Assembly (NCBI GenBank): GCA_031552655.1
Contig: JAVBML010000017.1
Span: 1-12,085 of the forward strand
DNA from: CAZTPH01 sp031552655
GTDB taxonomy: Bacteria; Pseudomonadota; Gammaproteobacteria; UBA9339
DNA length: 12,085 nucleotides
Reading direction: 5' to 3'
Part shown: in pieces, positions 1-6,925 of the stretch
How positions within the stretch are numbered: position 1 is the first letter of the stretch
Layout of the letters: each line of letters begins with the position of its first letter
Program-made: the position numbers and the translations under genes
The notes under the pieces: model-generated
The model's input: the letters and a program-made list of their open reading frames with translations, nothing else
What the model was told of the DNA's origin: nothing
Database searches by the model: none

Positions 1-42
1 ACGTAATTTACGTTTGATATCACTTAGTTCTTTTTGTTTCAT
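1..42 (-). CDS. 5' end of an unidentified gene leaving the window on the left (partial)
   Basis: The minus strand opens with ATG at 42-40 and stays open to the window edge, giving MKQKELSDIKRKLR (14 residues, rich in Lys and Arg). The stretch CCGAGG sits about 7 bases before the ATG and makes a good Shine-Dalgarno site. A TATAAT box lies further upstream at 75-80 on the same strand. This combination supports a real gene start, but 14 residues are too few to assign a family. The gene diverges from the hydrolase frame that begins near 114. Confidence 0.45.
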   Translation of the reverse strand, partial: MKQKELSDIKRKLR

Positions 43-74
43 AAGTAGCCTCGGTTTATGTTTAACTACGCAAA

Positions 75-80
75 ATTATA
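75..80 (-). promoter_or_regulatory. Probable -10 box for the leftward gene
   Basis: A perfect TATAAT reads on the minus strand and would start transcription about 26 bases before the ATG at 42. A TTGACA hexamer is also present on this strand (87-92), but it is only 6 bases from the TATAAT, so the two cannot act as one standard promoter. At normal spacing the best -35 is poor (TTAAGA, 18-base spacer). The -10 is convincing and the -35 is not. Confidence 0.4.
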
Positions 81-113
81 CTACTTTGTCAACCGAAGTC
101 TTAATTTCCATAG

Positions 114-212
114 TATGTAGCACATTGTACGCCTGGTGACACAATTGGTACCGCTACCACGGATACCACTGGGAAATATAGCATTAGCAATTTACCAGCA
201 GGTAATTTTTAT
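114..212 (+). other. In-frame remnant of the missing N-terminus of the downstream hydrolase
   Basis: Reading the hydrolase frame upstream of its first usable start codon gives 33 more open codons, after a TAG at 111-113. They include PGDTIGTATTDTTGKYSI followed by SNLPAGNFYLEMQAEGY. This looks like the second half of a carboxypeptidase-regulatory-like beta-sandwich domain, in which a D-x-x-G-x-Y-x-I strand is followed by L-P-x-G-x-Y. No ATG, GTG or TTG occurs in this stretch before the TTG at 213, and no signal peptide is encoded. The coding sequence therefore appears to be cut within this domain. Confidence 0.6.
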
Positions 213-2783
213 TTGGAAATGCAGGCAGAGGGGTATAAAAGAAGCGTTGAAGAGATTAAATTAGCATCCAAAGTAGCCATAACCGGTAATGTATTACTCT
301 ATGAAGATAATCCCGGTGGTAGGCGATCCGGTCGTGGGCTAGATTTACCTACTATACTACCTACCCCGGTATTGCTAGTACCGGGAATTTTGGGATCTAC
401 TGTTAAAGATACGTGGGGAGCATATCCAAAGTTACATTTCTCCAGTCCCAAGGATATCTATGGCAATGACTTAAAAGCATGGGAACTTCTTAAAAGTAAA
501 TGGCAGTTACATGAACCGTATAAAATACCTGGAAAGGATGATAGTCTTTCAGAAGTAGGTTGGTATAAGTTGAAAGCGGAATTAAGAAAAGAAGGATATA
601 TTGATGGTGAAACTCTATTTGAGGCTCCCTATGATTGGTCTCTATCTTTACCCAATGCCCGCGATGCTTATTTGGTCAAATATATTCGCGATGCAAAGGA
701 AGCTTATGCAAAAGCCTATGAACGATTGACAGGTCAAGAAGCTAAAGATATTAAAGTTGATATTATTGCCCATAGCATGGGAGGGTTACTAGCTAGGTCC
801 TATATTCAATCTAGTAGCTATGCCAATGATGTTAGAAAATTTGCCATGGTAGGTACTCCCAGCAAAGGGGCAACAATGGCCTATTATATCTGGGAGGGCG
901 GTGACCCTAAAACTGCAGATGAAACGGCAGAAGAGCTTAAGCCTATTGTAAATGAAGAGCAAAAAAATATATTGAAAAGTATTATCAAGACAACTGCAGC
1001 TGGTGGTGCCTATATGTATAGTAATGCTTTAAGTCTAGCCGCTAAAGTTAAATATAATGACAATAAAAAAATTTGTGATTTTAGTTTCGGTGGATATGGT
1101 TCTGAACCGCTTAGGTGCTATCATAAGAATATAAGGGATATGTTAAAGGATTGCCAATCACTTAAACAGTTGATGCCAATTTACGATAATGCCATAGTGG
1201 ATATGGATACCAATGAACCTCAATATATAATAGAGGAAGAGAATAGTTTTTTACAGGCTCTAAATGGGCTAACTTGTCATGATCATAGATTAGTGTTACC
1301 GGAATTACGGGAATGCATAGATAATTTTGGCAAACCTTATAATTTTATTTCTCCCAGAAAAGTACTCGGCAATAGCTATGAAAATAATATGGTACAAACT
1401 AAACTGTTTGTAGGAATTAATATGGCCACTCTTAATTCTATCTATGTGACACCTCAATTGGATATCCATAGTGATATATACCGAGATGGAATTATAACTA
1501 GCGAAAACTATAAAACTCAGACTGCCTATGGTGATGGTACGGTTTTAGCAAATAGTGCAATTTTTAATGATTACTTTCCTTCTGCATTAGATGTATTATC
1601 CCTGAAGAAAAAACAAGGAGGACATGCTAGTCTTATTGATATTTTTGCAAAAGATATCGTTGATTTTATTACCGAGAGGAAAATTGTAGAAGAGGAGGAG
1701 CAAAAATTGCTTAAGTATTCTCAATTAGCTATTAATATAGATGGTAAAATGCAACCGCTGTCAGTTATGAAAGATGGTAAAACTATCAGTGTAACTAAGG
1801 AAATTCAATTAGATAATTCATCTGTAGTAATTGATAATCCTTCGGATGGGGCATATATTGTCAATTTGCAGGGTAGGTCTAAAGGAGTGGAAGATGTGGA
1901 AATCACCATTAACTATGTGGATAGTAATGGGATAAATATTAACGAAGCAAGGGTTTTTTCCTATGATTCTCAGAATGGTAAAAAACTAAGCTCTTTTAGT
2001 TTTACCCTGGATGCTAAACAACCTAATCGTTTAGTAATGAGTCGCAGTTTTGGGGTACCAATACTTGACATCGAAAAAGATTCCCATGGCCAAGTACAGT
2101 TGAGTTGGCTAGATTATGTTGGTATGTTTAATAAAGATGTGGATCACTATGAGATTTACTGGAAAAAAGCAGATGATGTTTACTACCAGCTTTTGGATGT
2201 CGCTACGGGTAGTGACAGTAATTACTTAACATCGCATGCTGCAACTGAAGCTATTAATGACGGCTATGTCTATGTGGTAAAATCGGTGTTTAAAAATGGT
2301 AAGAGTAGCTTTTTTTCTAATTCCATAGCATATACCGATGAGCCCTATACAGTTTGCAATAGCTTAGAGGCAAATAGTAAAACTGTACCGGGATTTATAA
2401 ATTTTAATGTAGATGGAAAGGCAGATAAAACCCAATGCTCACTATCTCTTCCTGGTAATACTGGACTAATTAATAAATTTGAAGGTACCATAAATTTACC
2501 TGTGGGCTATCAAGAAGATAAAGATGTTTACTATTCATGTAATGATGGTGCTAAGGTAATGCTAAATAGTAGCAATGAGAAACAAGTTTTTGCATGTAAA
2601 GAGGGAGAGTCAATGAAAATAAACGTCGATGGATCTTCGTGGGGACAGCTTAATGGCATTGGCAGATTACGTGGTACGCTATCCCAGTATAGCCAGAATG
2701 ATGATAATGTTGCTTCCTCTGATGTAGTGCCTATGGTTGGAAAATTCATGGCCATTGTAGGTGTAGTAGTGGCTTTCTTTTAG
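213..2783 (+). CDS. LCAT/PGAP1-like alpha/beta hydrolase (lipase or acyltransferase family), probably 5'-truncated
   Basis: The product is a serine hydrolase of the lecithin:cholesterol acyltransferase-like type, expected to act on lipids outside the cytoplasm. From the TTG at 213 (856 residues) I see LVPGILGS at 55-62 (oxyanion-loop motif), APYDWS at 138-143 (typical of LCAT proteins), AHSMGG with nucleophile Ser188, VGTPSKG at 213-219, GDGTV with Asp441, and GGHASL with His471. The triad is therefore complete. Residues about 505-610 look beta-rich, and about 614-706 resemble a fibronectin type III domain. A cysteine-containing region follows, and the protein ends in a hydrophobic tail (residues 841-856). 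The start is doubtful: homologous-looking sequence continues upstream to 114 without a start codon or signal peptide, and neither TTG 213 nor ATG 219 has a good ribosome binding site. The rest of the frame is intact, so any truncation is recent or tolerated. Substrate is unknown. Confidence 0.82.
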   Translation: MEMQAEGYKRSVEEIKLASKVAITGNVLLYEDNPGGRRSGRGLDLPTILPTPVLLVPGILGSTVKDTWGAYPKLHFSSPKDIYGNDLKAWELLKSKWQLHEPYKIPGKDDSLSEVGWYKLKAELRKEGYIDGETLFEAPYDWSLSLPNARDAYLVKYIRDAKEAYAKAYERLTGQEAKDIKVDIIAHSMGGLLARSYIQSSSYANDVRKFAMVGTPSKGATMAYYIWEGGDPKTADETAEELKPIVNEEQKNILKSIIKTTAAGGAYMYSNALSLAAKVKYNDNKKICDFSFGGYGSEPLRCYHKNIRDMLKDCQSLKQLMPIYDNAIVDMDTNEPQYIIEEENSFLQALNGLTCHDHRLVLPELRECIDNFGKPYNFISPRKVLGNSYENNMVQTKLFVGINMATLNSIYVTPQLDIHSDIYRDGIITSENYKTQTAYGDGTVLANSAIFNDYFPSALDVLSLKKKQGGHASLIDIFAKDIVDFITERKIVEEEEQKLLKYSQLAINIDGKMQPLSVMKDGKTISVTKEIQLDNSSVVIDNPSDGAYIVNLQGRSKGVEDVEITINYVDSNGININEARVFSYDSQNGKKLSSFSFTLDAKQPNRLVMSRSFGVPILDIEKDSHGQVQLSWLDYVGMFNKDVDHYEIYWKKADDVYYQLLDVATGSDSNYLTSHAATEAINDGYVYVVKSVFKNGKSSFFSNSIAYTDEPYTVCNSLEANSKTVPGFINFNVDGKADKTQCSLSLPGNTGLINKFEGTINLPVGYQEDKDVYYSCNDGAKVMLNSSNEKQVFACKEGESMKINVDGSSWGQLNGIGRLRGTLSQYSQNDDNVASSDVVPMVGKFMAIVGVVVAFF

Positions 2784-2796
2784 AAATAACTGGATA

Positions 2797-2844
2797 AGCG
2801 AGCAGTATGTTGTTCCCATGTGTCAAAACAGCATACTGCTTGCT
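2797..2844. terminator. 16-bp hairpin between convergent genes
   Basis: The left arm at 2797-2812 (AGCGAGCAGTATGTTG) pairs with the right arm at 2829-2844 (CAGCATACTGCTTGCT) over 16 positions, two of them G-T, around a 16-base loop. It lies 13 bases after the hydrolase stop and 64 bases from the ileS stop. No T-tract follows on either strand, so it is not a standard intrinsic terminator. It could shield the 3' ends of both mRNAs or be a dispersed palindromic repeat. Confidence 0.45.
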
Positions 2845-2907
2845 AACCCAAGTCACTATGACGTAAAAAATAGTGCAGATCTTCCTATTGATTTTAGATT
2901 ATTTTTC

Positions 2908-5760
2908 CTACACCCTTCTAATTTCACCCTCACCGAACAAATTGCTAATGCATCGCGAGCATAGTTCGGGATGTTCATGGTTAATGCCAACGTCTTCGAC
3001 GTGGTGCCAACAGCGACTACATTTTTTGTGCGGTGACTTGGTTACTAATAATTTTAGCCCGGAGATCTCCGTGGCAATGGCTTCCCCGGGCGCTAGACTT
3101 ATGGTACTGATAACGGCCGTGGAGGTAATAAAGATAAAATGAAGATCGTTGCTTAATTTTACTAAGCTCGATGAAGCGGAGTCATCGAGAAAAAGTGTAA
3201 CATCAGCTTCGAGGCTAGATCCAATGATGCCATTGGATCTTAACTGTTCCAAAGCTTTATTTACGACAGCGCGATAATTTTGAATCTGTTCCCAGTCAGC
3301 GCTAGTAATGGCGTCCGCTGTGAGATCAAAATTGTCTTTTCGAGGAAGTTTATTACCGTCACTGATAAAAACTGATTCACTTCTGCCAACCACATCATTG
3401 ATATCATCTAGGGCACGCATCTCTTGCCAAATCTCTTCGGCGGTGAAGCTTAAAATGGGAGAAATTATTCTGACCAGTAGTTCTAACATATGAAATAGAG
3501 CACTCTGGGCGGAACGTCTTCCCAGGCTGTTAGGTGCCATGGTGTATAGGCGATCTTTAATAATACTGAAATAGAAACTACTAACTTCATTGGTCAATTT
3601 TGTTTGTAGCAGATTGAGGGCTAGGTGGAATTGATAATTTTCATAGTGTTGCTCCATGGTTGCCACTAATGCTAAAAATTGACTAACGGCGAAGCGATCT
3701 AAAGATAACATTTGGTCACTGGCTACCAGATCCCGCTCCGGATTAAAATCAAATAAATTTCCCAGTAAAAATCTGGCAGTGTTACGTAGTGTGCGATAGA
3801 AGTCCGTGGTGCGTAGAAATATCTCATCTGATGCCGCTAGATCACCGTGCATGTAAGTGGAACCTACCCAGAGGCGTAGGATATCTGCACCATATTTATC
3901 TATAATGCTTTTAGGGCTAATAATATTTCCCAGGGATTTGGACATCTTGTGTCCATTGCTATCTACGCAGAAACCGTGGGTAATGATACCCTTGTAGGGT
4001 GCCTTACCGTTTAGAGCCAATGCCGTAAGAAGGGATGATTGGAACCAACCTCTATATTGATCACTTCCTTCGATATATAGATCAGCGGGAAATTGCGTAC
4101 TTTTCTGGGCATTTGCGATGCAGTGATGGGAGACGCCGGAGTTAAACCAAACATCCAGGGAATCCGTAACTTTTATATAATCTTCAATCTCCGCTACTTC
4201 GGTAGCATGTTTTTCTAGAAATTCCCGGTGATCTAAGTTGTGCCAATAGGTTAGACCCTCTTTTTCAATTTTTGGTGCGATGATCTCTTCGACAAAACGT
4301 GCCATTTCGGGATGAATCTTTTCCGTTTCCCTATGAATGAAAAGGGTAATGGGAAGTCCCCAGAAACGTTGCCGTGATATGCACCAATCTGGACGCGATG
4401 CTACCATATTTTGCATGTTGCGTTTACCCTGGGAGGGTACCCAAGTTATATCTTCGATGGCATTGAGAGCTTGGCTACGCAGTGTGCCATGGGCGGTACC
4501 AATTTTATCCATGCCGATGAACCACTGCTTAGTAGTACTGAAGATTAATTTTGTTTTGTGACGCCAGCAATGAGGATAACTGTGCTCCAGCTTAGTTTCA
4601 TGAATTAACTTTTTTTTCTCTTTTAATAGCGCTATTACTTGCGGGTTAGCTGCGAAGATATTTTGGCCTGCGAAAAAATCTACCGTGGCTAAAAAATTAC
4701 CGTCGGGACCCACGGGATTATTTAGGGGCAATTGATATTTTAATCCCAGAGCGTGATCGTCGGCGCCGTGGGCCGGTGCAGTGTGTACCGCTCCGGTACC
4801 CATGTCTAGGGTAACGTGATTTCCCAAAATGAGGGGCACAATTTTTTCCATTAAAAATGGGTGCCTCAGTTTTAAATCAATTAAATCTCTACCTAGGTAG
4901 CTAGCAACAGTGTGATAATTATTCTCTCCGTAGCGATCCATGGTTGAGGTCAATAATTTTTCGGCTACGATGAGATGCTCTCCCAGGGTTATGCAGTTTA
5001 CGAGGACATATTTAAAATCGGGATTAACGGCCACCGCTTCATTGGCTGGCAAAGTCCAAGGTGTCGTTGTCCAGATGGGAATACTTAAATTGGTGATCGA
5101 AAATTTTTCTGGGTTGATGACATTGAATCTAACATCAATGGCCGGAGAGACAATGGTTTGGTATTCAACTTCCGCCTCTGCCAGTGCCGAACCACAGGCA
5201 GTGCACCAGTGTACGGCTTTGCACCCGCGGACGAGATAGCCGCTATCAATGATTTTCATAAGAGAACGAACGATATTAGCTTCATATTTGAAATCCATGG
5301 TGCTGTAGAAGTTATCCCAATCTCCTAGAACTCCCAGGCGCTTGAAACCTGCCATTTGAATTTGAATTTGCTGCGCCGCATAGCTGCGGCAAGTTTCAAT
5401 GAATTTATCAATGGATATGTTTGCTCCCGCTTTACCATGTTTTTTTTCGACATTTAATTCGATGGGTAGGCCATGGCAATCCCAGCCAGGAACATAGTTT
5501 ATGCTATAGCCAGCTAGTAGCTTTGATTTATTAACGATGTCTTTTAGGATCTTATTAAAGGCATGGCCTAGGTGAATATCACCATTGGCATAGGGAGGAC
5601 CATCATGCACCGTGAATTTACCCCGGGAATTTTTTAGGTTTTCACACTTTTTATATAGATCGATACTATGCCAAAATTCCAATATTTTTGGTTCCCTTGT
5701 GGAAAGATTAGCTTTCATGGGAAAATTGGTTTGGGGTAAATTTACACCGTAGGCAGCCAT
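2908..5760 (-). CDS. ileS: Isoleucyl-tRNA synthetase
   Basis: Cytoplasmic class I synthetase that charges tRNA-Ile with isoleucine and hydrolyses mischarged Val-tRNA. The 950-residue length is normal for the bacterial type. The HIGH motif appears as HLGH at 63-66 after PPYANGD, and KMSKS is at 605-609. The CP1 editing domain shows TTTPWTLPAN (231-240) and GTGAVHTAPAHGADDH (321-336). The anticodon-binding region follows, and the end carries a zinc site with Cys914, Cys917, Cys934 and Cys937. The N-terminus (NLPQTNFPMK then REPKILEFW) matches the family start, so the ATG at 5760 fits despite only a weak GAG as ribosome binding site. It lies 84 bases downstream of fmt on the same strand with no convincing promoter between, so the two are probably cotranscribed. 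The usual ribF-ileS-lspA neighbourhood is not present here. Confidence 0.98.
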   Translation of the reverse strand: MAAYGVNLPQTNFPMKANLSTREPKILEFWHSIDLYKKCENLKNSRGKFTVHDGPPYANGDIHLGHAFNKILKDIVNKSKLLAGYSINYVPGWDCHGLPIELNVEKKHGKAGANISIDKFIETCRSYAAQQIQIQMAGFKRLGVLGDWDNFYSTMDFKYEANIVRSLMKIIDSGYLVRGCKAVHWCTACGSALAEAEVEYQTIVSPAIDVRFNVINPEKFSITNLSIPIWTTTPWTLPANEAVAVNPDFKYVLVNCITLGEHLIVAEKLLTSTMDRYGENNYHTVASYLGRDLIDLKLRHPFLMEKIVPLILGNHVTLDMGTGAVHTAPAHGADDHALGLKYQLPLNNPVGPDGNFLATVDFFAGQNIFAANPQVIALLKEKKKLIHETKLEHSYPHCWRHKTKLIFSTTKQWFIGMDKIGTAHGTLRSQALNAIEDITWVPSQGKRNMQNMVASRPDWCISRQRFWGLPITLFIHRETEKIHPEMARFVEEIIAPKIEKEGLTYWHNLDHREFLEKHATEVAEIEDYIKVTDSLDVWFNSGVSHHCIANAQKSTQFPADLYIEGSDQYRGWFQSSLLTALALNGKAPYKGIITHGFCVDSNGHKMSKSLGNIISPKSIIDKYGADILRLWVGSTYMHGDLAASDEIFLRTTDFYRTLRNTARFLLGNLFDFNPERDLVASDQMLSLDRFAVSQFLALVATMEQHYENYQFHLALNLLQTKLTNEVSSFYFSIIKDRLYTMAPNSLGRRSAQSALFHMLELLVRIISPILSFTAEEIWQEMRALDDINDVVGRSESVFISDGNKLPRKDNFDLTADAITSADWEQIQNYRAVVNKALEQLRSNGIIGSSLEADVTLFLDDSASSSLVKLSNDLHFIFITSTAVISTISLAPGEAIATEISGLKLLVTKSPHKKCSRCWHHVEDVGINHEHPELCSRCISNLFGEGEIRRV

Positions 5761-5844
5761 GGCTATTTCTCAACAATTTTTAAATGATTTTTCGAGGGGA
5801 ATAATAGCAACAATTTTGCCATGAGTCGATATCCCCTTGGAATA

Positions 5845-6795
5845 TTATGGTGTCCCTGATGTTATATTAGCTCCTACGCTAAATAGATGGGGGTAGGCAT
5901 TGGCTATATCTTTGGTATTCAAGGGTTTCCCTCCGGGTAATTGAATTTTAAGCAGGCTCAGAATACCGTTGATCGTCATAATATCTATGGTACTATGGTC
6001 TGCGTGGACAATGGTACCCACCTTTGCTTTGCATGGTTGTATGCTAGCTTTGGCTTCCCAGACTCGTATATATTTACCGTCCAGAAAAAAATAAGCCCTG
6101 GGCCAGGGATTAAATGCGCGTACCATGCGCTCTATTTCTATGGCACTTTTGTGCCAATCTATTTTTCCCTCTTCCTTGGTAATTTTATTTGCATAGCTAG
6201 TTTGATCATCGCCTTGGGGTGTGGCAACGGCTAGGTTTTTTTCAATGCTATGCAATACCTCTAGCATCATCTTAGCTCCCAGGATTGCCGTTTTATTTGC
6301 TAGGCTAAGAGTGGTATCGTCAGCATCTATGGGTAGCATTGTTTGTTTGTAAATATCTCCGGTGTCTAGGCCAACGTCCATTTTCATGATCGTAACTCCC
6401 GTCTGTTTATCTCCCGCTAGGATGGCTCGCTGAATAGGAGCTGCCCCTCGCCATCGCGGAAGTAGAGATGGATGAAGGTTGATGCAGCCGAATTTTGGCG
6501 TATCTAGTATTGCCGGGGGTAGCAATAGGCCATAGGCTACGTTTACTAAAATATCTGCAGCTAGGTGAGCGAATTGTTGCTGAGCCAGTTCATCTTTTAG
6601 TGACGGTGGTTGATAAATTAATAGATTATTTTGTTTGGCTAATTCCTTAATGGGCGATGGCTGTAGCTTTTGCCCCCTACCTGCAGGGCGGTCCGGTTGG
6701 GTATATACGGCGCAAATTTCATGATTTGAATGCAATAGTTCTACCAAGGTGGGTAGAGCGAATTCGGGTGTGCCAGCAAAAACAATTCTTAACAT
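5845..6795 (-). CDS. fmt: Methionyl-tRNA formyltransferase
   Basis: Transfers a formyl group from 10-formyl-tetrahydrofolate to Met-tRNA-fMet for translation initiation in the cytoplasm. The 316-residue length is normal. The N-terminal Rossmann-like domain opens with RIVFAGTPEFALP. The catalytic residues are visible as Asn106 and His108 in CINLHPSLLPRWRG and Asp144 in MDVGLDTGDIY. The C-terminal tRNA-binding domain includes GKIDW and FNPWPRAYF. The ATG at 6795 is the only sensible start, since an in-frame stop lies shortly upstream, but no Shine-Dalgarno sequence precedes it. The usual partners def and rsmB are not adjacent; ileS lies downstream instead, and a TPS gene diverges upstream. Confidence 0.98.
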   Translation of the reverse strand: MLRIVFAGTPEFALPTLVELLHSNHEICAVYTQPDRPAGRGQKLQPSPIKELAKQNNLLIYQPPSLKDELAQQQFAHLAADILVNVAYGLLLPPAILDTPKFGCINLHPSLLPRWRGAAPIQRAILAGDKQTGVTIMKMDVGLDTGDIYKQTMLPIDADDTTLSLANKTAILGAKMMLEVLHSIEKNLAVATPQGDDQTSYANKITKEEGKIDWHKSAIEIERMVRAFNPWPRAYFFLDGKYIRVWEAKASIQPCKAKVGTIVHADHSTIDIMTINGILSLLKIQLPGGKPLNTKDIANAYPHLFSVGANITSGTP

Positions 6796-6836
6796 AGGGA
6801 AACGGGTTAATAGTTATGGAATTTCTCCATGGGAAG

Positions 6837-6848
6837 TTACTATAGTAA
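6837..6848. promoter_or_regulatory. 12-bp perfect palindrome over the fmt -10 box (possible operator)
   Basis: TTACTATAGTAA equals its own reverse complement. It covers the TATAGT box of the fmt promoter and lies between two divergent genes, where a dimeric regulator could act. In AT-rich DNA a palindrome of this length can also arise by chance, so the role is only a possibility. Confidence 0.3.
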
Positions 6849-6867
6849 TTAACTATGTATATTTCAA
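6839..6867 (-). promoter_or_regulatory. Promoter of the fmt-ileS unit
   Basis: On the minus strand TTGAAA (6862-6867) and TATAGT (6839-6844) are separated by exactly 17 bases, each one mismatch from the sigma-70 consensus. The predicted transcript starts near 6832, giving an fmt leader of about 37 bases. A perfect 12-bp palindrome overlaps the -10 box. Confidence 0.65.
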
Positions 6868-6925
6868 GGAAAAAAAAGCTGCTATTTGTGGTTTCTCATT
6901 AAAATTTATTTGGGAGATAACAGCT

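Noticed and set aside
2531..2755. 74-codon minus-strand frame inside the hydrolase gene
   Set aside because: Antisense shadow of a supported coding region, with no ribosome binding site or family resemblance.
4337..5239. Plus-strand frames of 74 and 99 codons inside ileS
   Set aside because: Antisense shadows of ileS, which is fully supported by motifs across this span.
5761..5844. Leader regulatory element (T-box or attenuator) before ileS
   Set aside because: The 84-base gap is too short for a T-box. It shows only a 10-base direct repeat CAACAATTTT (5771-5780 and 5808-5817) and a loosely spaced GGGGA/TCCCC pair with no terminator.
6749..6925. Upstream extension of the TPS gene to an ATG at 6749
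   Set aside because: It would overlap the start of fmt, and it encodes a sequence that is not signal-peptide-like. The ATG at 6926 has a strong ribosome binding site and is followed by a signal peptide.
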